The notes under the pieces are model-generated. The model ran no database searches. It worked only from the letters and a program-made list of their open reading frames with translations, and was not told where the DNA came from. DNA of 64,000 nt from Flammeovirga sp. EKP202 (GTDB lineage Bacteria > Bacteroidota > Bacteroidia > Cytophagales > Flammeovirgaceae), in assembly GCF_014534745.1 (NCBI RefSeq), contig NZ_JACVVP010000012.1:62001-126000 (forward strand). Reading direction: 5' to 3'. How positions within the stretch are numbered: position 1 is the first letter of the stretch; each line of letters opens with the position of its first letter. The position numbers and the translations under genes are program-made. Positions 1-8,495 of this stretch are shown in pieces.

Positions 1-1773
1 CATTATCCTCCTGATGTTCATTTTTTAGATGTATGTGACTCCTTAGGACTTTTTGTCATTAATGAAGTTTGTACATGGCATTCTCCCTCATTAGATACAG
101 AGGTAGGTGAAAAGATTGTAAAAGAAACAGTAGTCAGAGATGTCAATCACCCTTCCATTTTGCTTTGGGCAAATGGTAATGAATCGGGTTGGAACACTGA
201 ATTAGATGATGACTATGCACTATGGGATATTCAACAACGTGAGGTGATTCACCCTTGGAACATTTTTAATAAGACCAATACCCTTCATTATTTTCATTTC
301 CATGGCTTAGCAAATGATGGTCCTGCAACTGACAAGATCTTTTTCCCTACCGAGTTTTTACATGGGCTGTATGATGGTGGGCATGGAGCTGGCTTGGAAG
401 ATTATTGGGAAAAGATGTGGAATATGCCCAACAATGCAGGTGGGTTCCTTTGGGATTTTGCAGATGAAGCTGTCGTCAGAACAGATAAAAATGGTGTTTT
501 AGATACAGACGGTAATCACGCTGCAGATGGAATTATTGGACCTTATGGAGAGAAGGAAGCGAGTTATTTTACCATCAAAGAAATATGGTCTCCTATTTTC
601 ATTGAGGACCGTACAATCAAAAATGATTTCAATGGAATTTTTAGAATTGAAAATCGATATCATTATACTTCCCTAGCGTCTTGCAAAATGACAGCAAAAT
701 TGATCAGTTTCAAAGGAAACAAGAACAAGGTAATCGAAGAAAAAGCTATCCAACTTCCATCACTAGAGCCTAGTGAAAAAGGTGCTTTCAAAGTCGAAAA
801 AACGGATTCATGGAATAAAGCTGATGCACTTCATCTTACCGCTTATGATCCTAATGGTAAAGAAATATTTACTTGGTCTTACCCAATTAATGCACCTGAA
901 AATATCAATCAAAAACTAATTGAGGAAAAAGGTGACAATTCAAAAAAGGCCTTAAAAGTAAAACAGGAACAAGATAAAATCGTCATCACTTCAAGCTCAT
1001 GTGAGTTCACTTTCTCCAACCAAACTGGCAAATTAAAAAAAGTCACTAAAAATAATCAAGTTATTCCTTTATCAAACGGCCCTATTCTTTTAGGCAAAAA
1101 AGATAAGGTAGACACTGTTAAGGTTATTCCAACAGAAAACTACGTTGATATTATTGCTGTTTTCGAACCAAAAAATAAAATGCCAGAGTGGACCAAAATT
1201 GTGGTATTAAGTTCTGATAGTATTAAGTGGAGAGTTCATCAAAATGGATTACTCGACCTTGAAGTTGAAATGAAAGGAAAGAAAAGAACAAAAGAGGTGT
1301 TAGGCATTTCTTTTAATTATAAAGAAGAAGATGTAGCGGGGATGAAATGGCTTGGAGATGGTCCTTACAGAGTTTGGAGAAATAGAACAAAAGGTACTCG
1401 TTTTCAAGTTTGGGAAAATGACTACAACAATACAATTACAGGAGAATCGGGTTTTGTGTACCCAGAGTTTAAAGGTTACTTCTCTCATTTCTATTGGGCT
1501 GAACTGAAAAGTAAATCAACGAATGGCTTTAAAGTGTACTGTCATTCGCCTAATGTATTTCTAAGAATGCTTACGCCTGAAAACCCAAGTGGAGATCCAA
1601 AAGGTAGAGTGAGTCCATTTTTCCCTAAAGGCGATCTCTCTTTTGTCTATAATATCCCTGCCATTGGTACTAAATTTCAAGAATCGAGTAGTACCGGACC
1701 TCATGGCAATGAAGAAATCTATTATGGAAATAGTGACGATCCATTAAGAATTAAACTGACTTTTGAATTTTAA
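1..1773 (+). CDS. Glycoside hydrolase family 2 enzyme, 5'-truncated by window edge
   Basis: Hydrolyses a beta-linked glycan (GH2: beta-galactosidase, beta-glucuronidase or beta-mannosidase group; substrate not readable). The frame is open from base 1, so the true start lies outside the window; a TTG at 160 is not the start. The first residues form the end of the TIM-barrel domain: DVNHPSILLWANGNESG (about 47-63 of the visible part) is the GH2 acid/base motif, with Glu of GNE as proton donor. FFPTEFLHGLYDGG followed by DYWEKM matches the nucleophile region (Glu in PTEF). GGFLWDFADEAV follows, then a long C-terminal beta-sandwich part. The GH29 gene starts 14 bases downstream on the same strand, so both probably belong to one saccharide-use operon. 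Family call strong; substrate unknown. Confidence 0.88.
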   Translation, partial: HYPPDVHFLDVCDSLGLFVINEVCTWHSPSLDTEVGEKIVKETVVRDVNHPSILLWANGNESGWNTELDDDYALWDIQQREVIHPWNIFNKTNTLHYFHFHGLANDGPATDKIFFPTEFLHGLYDGGHGAGLEDYWEKMWNMPNNAGGFLWDFADEAVVRTDKNGVLDTDGNHAADGIIGPYGEKEASYFTIKEIWSPIFIEDRTIKNDFNGIFRIENRYHYTSLASCKMTAKLISFKGNKNKVIEEKAIQLPSLEPSEKGAFKVEKTDSWNKADALHLTAYDPNGKEIFTWSYPINAPENINQKLIEEKGDNSKKALKVKQEQDKIVITSSSCEFTFSNQTGKLKKVTKNNQVIPLSNGPILLGKKDKVDTVKVIPTENYVDIIAVFEPKNKMPEWTKIVVLSSDSIKWRVHQNGLLDLEVEMKGKKRTKEVLGISFNYKEEDVAGMKWLGDGPYRVWRNRTKGTRFQVWENDYNNTITGESGFVYPEFKGYFSHFYWAELKSKSTNGFKVYCHSPNVFLRMLTPENPSGDPKGRVSPFFPKGDLSFVYNIPAIGTKFQESSSTGPHGNEEIYYGNSDDPLRIKLTFEF

Positions 1774-1787
1774 AAAATGATATTGAA

Positions 1788-3305
1788 ATGAATCAACTAA
1801 CAAAATTTTCGTGGTTACTTATCCTTTTAGGAATAACTATAGGTTGTAAAAAAACGACTCCTAAGGCATCTGAAGAATACAAACCAACATGGGAATCCCT
1901 ATCGAAACATGATGCTACTCCCGAATGGTTTCAAGACGCAAAATTTGGTATTTACTTTCACTGGGGGCCTTACAGTGTTCCTGCTTATGGTAGTGCATGG
2001 TATCCCTGTAATATGTATATCAAAGGATCCAAAGTCAATAAATTTCACGAAGAGCATTTTGGAAACATCAATGAGTTTGGGTATGAAGATTTCATCCCAC
2101 TATTCACTGCTGAATATTTCGACCCAGAAGATTGGGCTGAATTATTTTTACAAGCGGGAGCCAAGTTTGCTGGTCCTGTAGCACAACATCATGATGGTTT
2201 TGCAATGTGGAAAAGTGAAGTCAATCCTTGGAATGCTCAAGAAATGGGGCCAAAAAGAGATATTTTAGGTGATATGTTTCATTCACTGAAAAAAAGAAAT
2301 ATCAAAACACTGGCTACTTTCCACCATGCACGTAATGGTCAAAGAAATGCATTAACTCCTGAAAATTGGGGTAGAAATGGCTTCAACTCCCACTATCCTT
2401 ACCACCCTGATTTACCTACTTCCACCAAAGATCCTAAATTGAAAATGTTGTTTGGGAATTTTGATACCGAGAAAGAGTTCAATCAATATTGGTTAGACCA
2501 AGTCAATGAAGTAGTGGATCAATACCAGCCCGACATGATTTGGTTTGACTCTTGGCTCAACTTTATTCCTTCTTCTTACAGAAAAGAAATGTTAGCTCAT
2601 TTTTTCAATGAAGGAGCAAAAAATGGTCAAGAAGTAGTCAGTTGTCACAAGCAAAATGATTTACCGATGGAATGTAGCGTTTTAGACTTTGAACAAGGTG
2701 GAAGGCGAGATATCTACCCTACTCCTTGGATGACGGATATTACATTGGGTGAACATAAATGGATATATGTTGAAGGGCACCCTTACAAATCCTCTGCTTT
2801 GGTGCTAAGAAATATGATTGATGTATGGAGTAAAAATGGCATTGTGCTGCTGAACGTATCCCCTAAAGCCAATGGAGTGATCAATCAGGAACAAAGAAGT
2901 ATTTTAAAGGACATTGGGGATTGGTTCAAAATTTACGGAGAAGCCGTGTACGGTACTCGCCCCTATTATGTTTTTGGTTATGGTAATGCAAAACCCTCAC
3001 AAAGCTCTCATGATGGTCAATCTGCAAAAGTAAAGTATACTGCCAATGATGTCCGTTTTACTATCTCTAAAGACAACAAATCAGTGTACTTGTTTGTATT
3101 AGGCAAACCCAAAACAGGAAAAAGAATGAAAGTAAGGCCACTTGGTCTACATCGAAACTGTACACCTACACCTATCAAAAAGATGATTGATTTAGGAACA
3201 GGTAAAGAAGTCGAATGGGAAATGAAAACGGATAATTTTTATTTCACGATTCCTGATGCACAACATCATGCGATTGCCAACGTGTACAAACTGGAATTAG
3301 AATAA
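1788..3305 (+). CDS. GH29 alpha-L-fucosidase, lipoprotein
   Basis: Predicted retaining alpha-L-fucosidase that releases fucose from glycans at the cell envelope. The N-terminus has a lipoprotein signal (hydrophobic segment, then GITIGC with lipidated Cys near residue 20). The catalytic domain shows GH29 marks: KFGIYFHWGPYSVPAYGSAW (about 53-72), AQHHDGFAMWKSEVNPWN (about 133-150) and PDMIWFDSW (about 249-257), whose Asp is the expected nucleophile. A C-terminal beta-sandwich of about 100 residues follows. At 505 residues it is near the usual family length. ATG 1788 lies 14 bases after the GH2 stop, suggesting co-transcription. Fucosidases and sulfatases both occur in marine Bacteroidota loci, but no sulfatase is visible here. 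The exact linkage preference cannot be read. Confidence 0.9.
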   Translation: MNQLTKFSWLLILLGITIGCKKTTPKASEEYKPTWESLSKHDATPEWFQDAKFGIYFHWGPYSVPAYGSAWYPCNMYIKGSKVNKFHEEHFGNINEFGYEDFIPLFTAEYFDPEDWAELFLQAGAKFAGPVAQHHDGFAMWKSEVNPWNAQEMGPKRDILGDMFHSLKKRNIKTLATFHHARNGQRNALTPENWGRNGFNSHYPYHPDLPTSTKDPKLKMLFGNFDTEKEFNQYWLDQVNEVVDQYQPDMIWFDSWLNFIPSSYRKEMLAHFFNEGAKNGQEVVSCHKQNDLPMECSVLDFEQGGRRDIYPTPWMTDITLGEHKWIYVEGHPYKSSALVLRNMIDVWSKNGIVLLNVSPKANGVINQEQRSILKDIGDWFKIYGEAVYGTRPYYVFGYGNAKPSQSSHDGQSAKVKYTANDVRFTISKDNKSVYLFVLGKPKTGKRMKVRPLGLHRNCTPTPIKKMIDLGTGKEVEWEMKTDNFYFTIPDAQHHAIANVYKLELE

Positions 3306-3413
3306 AGATGAAAATTGATTTTTTTTAAAAGATTTTGTCAATCTCTAGATTTCAGTTTTCTATAAAATAACTCTTTTATCAATATGATTTTTTCCTAACT
3401 TCTCATATTGGTC

Positions 3414-3421
3414 TATATTTG
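3414..3421 (+). promoter_or_regulatory. Candidate Bacteroidota -7 promoter element TATATTTG
   Basis: TATATTTG matches the TAnnTTTG -7 consensus of Bacteroidota housekeeping promoters and sits 43 bases before the ATG of the outer-membrane barrel gene at 3465. No clear -33 TTG is visible at the expected distance, so the call rests on the -7 match and position. Confidence 0.5.
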
Positions 3422-3464
3422 AATAGAAAATTAAAATGTGTCTTTTTAATTAATCAATTACAAA

Positions 3465-4151
3465 ATGAAAAAAATCAATCTCTTTTTCTGTTTCTTACTT
3501 TTTAGTTTATGTTCCTTTGGACAAAAAATACCAGGAAACTTCTATTTAGACTTTGGAGCAACAATGTGGCAAGATGATAAGGGACTTGAATTAGAAACCC
3601 AATCCAGATCTATCTCTTTGGCCTATATGTATGAATTAGTATTGGATCAAAATGGGCAATTTACTTTCAACCCAGGAGTTGGTTATACTGCCGATAATTA
3701 CTTTTTAAAAAATGGTGTGACGCTTTACAACAATGGTAGTCATACAGAACCTGTTGGTGCTATTGACAGCAATCAAAAATTACGCAAAAGTAAGCTTGTT
3801 GGTAATTATGTAGACGTACCCTTAGAATTTAGATTTAGAAATCACCCCGGTAGAAATGCTTTCCGATTAGCTGTTGGAGCAAGATTAAGTCTTTTAGTCG
3901 ATGGTCATACCAAAGTAAAATATGAAGATGAATTTGGAAATGTTCGTGTCTCTAAAGACAAGGGAAATTTTAATTTAAATCGTTTCAAAGCAGGTTTAGT
4001 CGGAAGAATTGGTTACGGGTGGATTAACTTCTTCTGTTATTATGGCCTCACAAACACTTTTGAAAGTGATAAATTATTAAATACAGATGGAAATGCGTTC
4101 ACCGGTACTGACAGACCTATTACTATTGGTATTACTGTTTCGAATTTCTAG
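3465..4151 (+). CDS. Predicted outer-membrane beta-barrel protein
   Basis: Function unknown. A Sec signal peptide (MKK, hydrophobic core, SLCSFGQ cleavage region near residue 20) is followed by alternating polar/aromatic strands ending in TIGITVSNF, a typical C-terminal aromatic barrel end. At 228 residues it fits a small 8-10-strand barrel of the PorT/OmpW-like kind common in Bacteroidota. It appears monocistronic: a promoter-like element lies upstream and a strong hairpin terminator directly downstream. No enzymatic motif is seen. Confidence 0.7.
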   Translation: MKKINLFFCFLLFSLCSFGQKIPGNFYLDFGATMWQDDKGLELETQSRSISLAYMYELVLDQNGQFTFNPGVGYTADNYFLKNGVTLYNNGSHTEPVGAIDSNQKLRKSKLVGNYVDVPLEFRFRNHPGRNAFRLAVGARLSLLVDGHTKVKYEDEFGNVRVSKDKGNFNLNRFKAGLVGRIGYGWINFFCYYGLTNTFESDKLLNTDGNAFTGTDRPITIGITVSNF

Positions 4152-4170
4152 ATTAAAATACCTTTACTGG

Positions 4171-4212
4171 AAAGGCTACTTCGACAAAATTAGGGTCGAA
4201 GTAGCCTTTTTT
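4171..4212 (+). terminator. Rho-independent terminator after barrel gene
   Basis: A perfect 15-bp stem (AAAGGCTACTTCGAC at 4171-4185 with its complement at 4195-4209), 9-base loop and following T run, 20 bases after the stop of the 3465 gene. The A run on the left arm also allows weaker function on the other strand. Confidence 0.92.
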
Positions 4213-4324
4213 ATTTCTGTATTCTATAATTATCATAAGATTATAACCACAAAAAGAATAATTTAAATAAATTCGTCACTGAACCTGTATTATAAAACCG
4301 TCAAATGATTTATATTTACTAAAC

Positions 4325-4762
4325 ATGAGTTCTAAAGAGTTGGTAATCAAAACGAACAGCATAGATGATTTAGCATCGGCAGCTCAACAAGTAATTGACT
4401 TTACTAAAGGCGAATCCAATGTCTGGCTTTTTCATGGTGAAATGGGAGCTGGAAAAACGACTTTCATAAAAAGCATTTGTAATATACTTGGTGTTTTAGA
4501 CCACGTAAACAGCCCTACATTTGCACTAGTCAATGAATACATGACAGATAATGCCGATACTATCTACCACTTTGATATGTATAGAATCAAAGATGAAACA
4601 GAAGCATTTGATATAGGTTTTGAGGAGTATATTTACAGTAAAAACCTTTGCTTGATTGAGTGGCCTTCAAAAGTAGAGCGACTATTGCCAGAAGACTGCA
4701 TTGATATTGATATCAAAGTAGTGGATGAACACTCAAGAGAAATTACAATTAGATTAAATTAA
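4325..4762 (+). CDS. tsaE: TsaE, ATPase of the tRNA t6A37 synthesis complex
   Basis: TsaE (YjeE) is the small P-loop ATPase that, with TsaB and TsaD, drives formation of threonylcarbamoyladenosine at position 37 of ANN-decoding tRNAs in the cytoplasm. Walker A GEMGAGKTT is at residues 38-46; NSPTFALVNEY and the conserved HFDMYRI and LIEWPSKV segments follow, all in family order. At 145 residues it has the usual length. The ald gene begins 21 bases downstream on the same strand, an arrangement I recall from related Bacteroidota, so the pair is probably co-transcribed. A near-consensus TATATTTA lies 6 bases before the ATG (4311-4318), which would give a very short or absent leader if used. Confidence 0.93.
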   Translation: MSSKELVIKTNSIDDLASAAQQVIDFTKGESNVWLFHGEMGAGKTTFIKSICNILGVLDHVNSPTFALVNEYMTDNADTIYHFDMYRIKDETEAFDIGFEEYIYSKNLCLIEWPSKVERLLPEDCIDIDIKVVDEHSREITIRLN

Positions 4763-4783
4763 ACTTTCTTCTCTAGATAACAT

Positions 4784-6016
4784 ATGGGAAAGCAACGTGA
4801 AGGCTTCGAGAAAGCTACTGAGAGTTATTCTCAATTCCACCCTCAAGAGGTGATGGAAGGGCCTGTATCCAAAAAAGGGAATCCCCTTAAAATTGGTTTA
4901 CCAAAAGAACTAAATCCAGATGAAAAAAGGTGTGCTTTGCGACCTGGAGCTGTTTCTATATTAGTCAACAACGGAGTTGAAGTTTTAGTTGAATCCAAAA
5001 CTGGCCAGCACGTCAATCACCTCGATCAAGAATATGCTGATGCAGGTGCTACTATTGTGTATACGCATAAAGAAGCCATGGAAGCTGACCTTGTCATTAA
5101 AATTGCTTCTCCCACTGTAGAAGAAATTTCTTATATGAAGAAAAATAAAGCCATCATTTCGGCCATTCATATGAGGGATATTCAAAAAAGCGTACTCACG
5201 GCTTTAAACGCTAAAAAGATCACTGCATTGGGTTTTGAGCTTTTAGAAGACAAAGTAGGTGGTTTACCTTTAGTAAGAGCGATGAGTGAAATTGCAGGAA
5301 GTACAGTCATGCTGATTGCTGCCGAATATTTAAGTAGCTACAATGGCGGTAAAGGTATTATTTTAGGAGGAATTACAGGTGTACCTCCATCAAAAGTAGT
5401 TATACTTGGTGCCGGTACAGTTGCTGAATATGCTGCAAGAAATGCCATAGGTATGGGAGCTGAAGTGAAAGTTTTTGATAATGCCATCTACAAGCTTAGA
5501 AGACTAAAAAAAGAACTCAATCTTCCTCATTTATTCACCTCTGCTTTTGATAGTACTTCTATTCAAGAAGCTTTAAGCAGAGCAGATATTGTCATCGGAG
5601 CCGTGCATACACATGGCACCAGAACCCCTTCGATTGTAACCGAAGAAATGGTGGCAAGTATGAGAGAAAATTCGATTATTATTGATGTCTGCATTGATCA
5701 GGGAGGGTGTTTTGAAACGTCTGAACCTACCAATCATAGACATCCTGTTTATAAAAAACATGGAGTTATCCACTATTGTGTCCCTAACATTGCATCTAGG
5801 GTATCAAGAACGGCGACTGCTGCAATCAGTAATATCTTCACAACTACCTTGATGAAACTCAATGATGAAGGAAGTGTAGACACAATGATGCGAAGACATT
5901 CTTGGTTTACCAAAGGGGTTTACACCTACAAAGGGTGTGTGACTAATCAAATGATTGCAGAAAAATTTGATCTCCCACTTAAGAATTTAGATTTAATTCT
6001 TGCTGCTGGAATTTAA
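4784..6016 (+). CDS. ald: Alanine dehydrogenase
   Basis: NAD-dependent alanine dehydrogenase (AlaDH/PNT family) interconverting L-alanine and pyruvate plus ammonia in the cytoplasm. After a roughly 37-residue N-terminal extension typical of Bacteroidota members, the family start KIGLPKELNPDEKRCALRPG appears, with Lys and Arg of the substrate site. DLVIKIASP and AIHMRD carry the expected active-site Lys/His region. The Rossmann motif VVILGAGTVAEYAARNA (about 206-222) binds NAD. At 410 residues the protein lacks the extra membrane part of transhydrogenase PntA, which supports Ald over Pnt. It follows tsaE by 21 bases and ends before a bidirectional terminator. Confidence 0.9.
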   Translation: MGKQREGFEKATESYSQFHPQEVMEGPVSKKGNPLKIGLPKELNPDEKRCALRPGAVSILVNNGVEVLVESKTGQHVNHLDQEYADAGATIVYTHKEAMEADLVIKIASPTVEEISYMKKNKAIISAIHMRDIQKSVLTALNAKKITALGFELLEDKVGGLPLVRAMSEIAGSTVMLIAAEYLSSYNGGKGIILGGITGVPPSKVVILGAGTVAEYAARNAIGMGAEVKVFDNAIYKLRRLKKELNLPHLFTSAFDSTSIQEALSRADIVIGAVHTHGTRTPSIVTEEMVASMRENSIIIDVCIDQGGCFETSEPTNHRHPVYKKHGVIHYCVPNIASRVSRTATAAISNIFTTTLMKLNDEGSVDTMMRRHSWFTKGVYTYKGCVTNQMIAEKFDLPLKNLDLILAAGI

Positions 6017-6081
6017 AACCCTTCAATTTGAACAGTTTCACAACTGCTTATATAATTCCATTTTGTATTAAAAAATTAGAT

Positions 6082-6132
6082 AAAAAATAAGGTAAGAGGA
6101 AGTAATACATCTTCACTCTTACCTTATTTTTT
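6082..6132. terminator. Bidirectional terminator between ald and the GNAT gene
   Basis: A perfect 17-bp inverted repeat (AAAAAATAAGGTAAGAG at 6082-6098 and its complement at 6116-6132) with A and T runs at the two ends lies between convergent genes. It can terminate ald (+) and the GNAT gene (-). Confidence 0.92.
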
Positions 6133-6141
6133 ATTCCTGAT

Positions 6142-6555
6142 TCAAAGTTGTTTTTCCATTCGCACAAAAAGAATTCCTTTTCTGACGAATGAAGTATCTG
6201 TTTGGTGTAAGCCCTCTCGTTCATACAAGATTGTTGCTGTAGCTCTAGCATTACACCATAATAAATTTGCTCCACCTTCTTTGGCTACTTTCATCACATG
6301 TTTCAACAACATGCTACCATAACCTTTTCCTTGCTCCTCTTTTAAGGTTGCAAATTTTCGGAACTGTACATTCTTATCTGGATCCATAAATAGGGAAATC
6401 ACTGATGTCAGTACCTCATTTACAAACAATCCCAAATGTTGTCCCCTTTCATCATCTGGAATTTTCACATAGGATAGAGGCTCATTGGGCCACATTACCT
6501 TATGTCTTAACGCCCAAGTCTGAGGGGCGGTTATTTCTTTAATTTCGATTTTCAT
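6142..6555 (-). CDS. GNAT-family N-acetyltransferase
   Basis: Predicted acetyl-CoA-dependent N-acetyltransferase of unknown substrate. The GNAT fold is indicated by RKFATLKEEQGKGYGSMLL (about 70-88), the Q/RxxGxG/A acetyl-CoA pyrophosphate loop, followed by LLWCNARATATILYEREG, the motif B helix with Tyr that often acts as general acid. At 137 residues it is a minimal single GNAT domain. The bidirectional terminator lies beyond its 3' end and another minus-strand terminator sits just upstream of its start, so it is probably its own transcription unit. Confidence 0.85.
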   Translation of the reverse strand: MKIEIKEITAPQTWALRHKVMWPNEPLSYVKIPDDERGQHLGLFVNEVLTSVISLFMDPDKNVQFRKFATLKEEQGKGYGSMLLKHVMKVAKEGGANLLWCNARATATILYEREGLHQTDTSFVRKGILFVRMEKQL

Positions 6556-6561
6556 ACGGTT

Positions 6562-6586
6562 AAAAAAAGCGACTGAAGAGCCGCTT
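6562..6586 (-). terminator. Rho-independent terminator of the 6609-7256 gene
   Basis: Read on the minus strand: an 8-bp stem AAGCGGCT/AGTCGCTT with one G-T pair, a 4-base loop and a run of seven T. It lies 23 bases after the stop of the barrel gene. A near copy with a UUCG-type loop occurs at 37155-37180. Confidence 0.85.
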
Positions 6587-6608
6587 ATCCTCTTCTATAT
6601 TTTGTTGC

Positions 6609-7256
6609 TTAGAAAGCGACTTCAACTCTAATGACCCATGGAGAATTAGTATAAGAAGTTTTTTCATCATAAGAGAAGTCATAAAGTGCAATAATATTCA
6701 CACCGCCTTTTCTACCAATGCCTTGTGAAATACCGCCACCCAATAAAAACTGATCTCTCCAAATACTATCTTTTACTGTCTCTCCTTTATTATCCCTATA
6801 TTCTCTATTATTACTAAAACCATAATATTCTGCTTGAGGGAAAATCCTTAACCCATCTTTTAACGGGATCATATATCTCATAAATGGTCGAATACCATAA
6901 TTGTTTTCTTTATAGGAAACATCTTTTCTCTCAAAGTACTCATAAACAAAGCCCATACCTACTTGAAAGTTTGGTGTCACCATGTATCCAACCATAGGTA
7001 AAATAGCAACCTGTGTATGTATATTAGAAAAACCTAATCCCAATCCACCTCCAAAGAAGATTTTATCTTTTAAAGGAAGGTCTTTATGGCTTTTGTCTTT
7101 AAAAGCATCCACGTCTGATTCTGTTGGTTTCTTGTATTCTGACGATGGTTTTGCCGTTTCTGTAGAATCTTCAACATAATTATATACTTGAGCTGATGCT
7201 GAAGTATAAATTAACATAGAGAGCAAAAGTGCTAGGGTAGTTATAATGTTTTTCAT
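6609..7256 (-). CDS. Predicted outer-membrane beta-barrel protein
   Basis: Function unknown. The signal peptide (MKNIITTLALLLSMLIYTSA, cleavage after SASA near residue 22) is followed by a short charged linker rich in Glu/Lys/Asp (to about residue 65), then amphipathic strands with Gly-rich turns (GGGLGLGFSNIHTQVAILP, GGGISQGIGRKGG) and a final strand ending VIRVEVAF, with the C-terminal Phe typical of barrels. Size (215 residues) fits a small PorT-like barrel. It is a single-gene unit with its own terminator. Confidence 0.7.
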   Translation of the reverse strand: MKNIITTLALLLSMLIYTSASAQVYNYVEDSTETAKPSSEYKKPTESDVDAFKDKSHKDLPLKDKIFFGGGLGLGFSNIHTQVAILPMVGYMVTPNFQVGMGFVYEYFERKDVSYKENNYGIRPFMRYMIPLKDGLRIFPQAEYYGFSNNREYRDNKGETVKDSIWRDQFLLGGGISQGIGRKGGVNIIALYDFSYDEKTSYTNSPWVIRVEVAF

Positions 7257-7350
7257 ATCAAGTATTTCTATTTTTACTCAAATTAATTAAAATTTTAGCC
7301 AATTTCATGAAGTGATCCACCAATTTCTGTAGATTACTAAGATAAAATAA

Positions 7351-7866
7351 ATGATCTCCACCATGAAGACAAATACAACTCCACAATATACTCAAGATCC
7401 TTCTTTTAAAACGTTAAAAAAAATCAGTACTGTGATGGATGAAGCGATCAGAGTTCCAGGAACCAAATTCAGAATTGGCTTGGATCCTTTTATTGGTATT
7501 ATTCCAGGTGTTGGAGATACTTTGTCCATTATAATTTCTGGTATTTCTTTGTATACTGTGGCCCGAAATGGCGTTCCCCCAAGACTCATCATGGCCATGA
7601 CATTTAATTTGATCATCGATTATTTGATTGGGTTAGTACCCGGCATAGGTGATTTTATTGATATTTTTTACAAGGCCAACAGAAATAATACACAGATGCT
7701 CATCAACTATTATGAGAAAAATCCAGAAGCCATTGATCAAGTACAAAAAGGTTCTTCCGGATTAATTGTCTTTGCAGGGTTAATGTTTCTCCTCATTGTT
7801 GGAGTAGTCGGAATCTGTTTCTACTTTATTCGTCTGGTTATTTTTCAATCTATGGGTTGGGAATAA
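7351..7866 (+). CDS. DUF4112 family membrane protein
   Basis: Uncharacterised small membrane protein. The conserved DUF4112 pattern is visible: MDEAIRVPGTKFRIGLDPFI, then GIIPGVGDTLSIIISGISLY, and LIDYLIGLVPGIGDFIDIFY, that is, two G-x-GD repeats in hydrophobic segments. A third hydrophobic stretch near the C-terminus (LIVFAGLMFLLIVGVVGICF) is a clear membrane helix. The start may be ATG 7351 or the second Met at 7363; homologues cannot be consulted here. Its stop lies only 2 bases from the stop of the convergent rloB-like gene. Confidence 0.82.
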   Translation: MISTMKTNTTPQYTQDPSFKTLKKISTVMDEAIRVPGTKFRIGLDPFIGIIPGVGDTLSIIISGISLYTVARNGVPPRLIMAMTFNLIIDYLIGLVPGIGDFIDIFYKANRNNTQMLINYYEKNPEAIDQVQKGSSGLIVFAGLMFLLIVGVVGICFYFIRLVIFQSMGWE

Positions 7867-7868
7867 AA

Positions 7869-8495
7869 TTACATTTCCAAAAGATACTCTACCAATTGAT
7901 ACACATTGGTGTAGGGTTCTCTTTCATAAAATTTATAATGGGTGTTTACGCCATGAGTATAAGATTCTTCTAACTTTTTAGCCCGTTGAATTGCCAAGGG
8001 AGTTAAATCCTTTATACTTTGATAGTTTTTACCATTTTTATGATAACGAGCAACATGATTTTGTTGAATATACTTGATAAGCATTCCACACTTTGCAAAA
8101 TGTTGATTTACGTCCAAGTCTTCATAATGCAGTAAAAACCAAAGTTCAAAGCAGATATTAGAAATAATAATTTCGATGTCATGCTCATTGGCTAACTTAA
8201 TGACGTCTTCAATATGCTTATGAAAATCCCGATCGAATACCAACCAAATTGTCTCATAGGGGTTACCTTTGACCAATGCTCTTTTTTTCTTGATGATAGC
8301 CTCCCGAACAAGGCCAAGCGGGCTATGACTTTTAGGTTGATAAACCTCTACATCAACAGCTGTCAATGCTCTTCTTTTCTGACCGTCGTGCTTTAATCCA
8401 TTAAAATAATTAGGTTCTGTTTTCGCTCCCTCACATAATATAAGGACTCTTTTTCGAAGTGATCTAGTTTTATCTTTTCTTCTATTCCTCATCAT
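7869..8495 (-). CDS. rloB: RloB-like protein, TOPRIM-type nuclease candidate
   Basis: Second gene of an RloA/RloB-like (AbiLi/AbiLii-like) pair, a cassette type associated with phage defence. I place the start at the ATG ATG pair (8495 or 8492), inside the end of the upstream ATPase gene, giving 207-208 residues. The longer frame from 8552 adds 19 residues of hydrophobic shadow translation. RVLILCEGAKTEPNYF (about 14-29) is the RloB signature with a TOPRIM-type Glu; TIWLVFDRDFH supplies the DxD motif, and SNICFELWFLLHYED is the other conserved block. These acidic residues suggest a metal-dependent nuclease as in OLD-family TOPRIM domains (inference). The overlap of 11-14 bases with the ATPase implies coupled translation. 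Confidence 0.85.
   Translation of the reverse strand: MMRNRRKDKTRSLRKRVLILCEGAKTEPNYFNGLKHDGQKRRALTAVDVEVYQPKSHSPLGLVREAIIKKKRALVKGNPYETIWLVFDRDFHKHIEDVIKLANEHDIEIIISNICFELWFLLHYEDLDVNQHFAKCGMLIKYIQQNHVARYHKNGKNYQSIKDLTPLAIQRAKKLEESYTHGVNTHYKFYEREPYTNVYQLVEYLLEM

Noticed and set aside
6048-6275. Minus-strand frame overlapping the GNAT gene end and terminator
   Set aside because: It reads through the bidirectional terminator and overlaps the GNAT gene in another frame.
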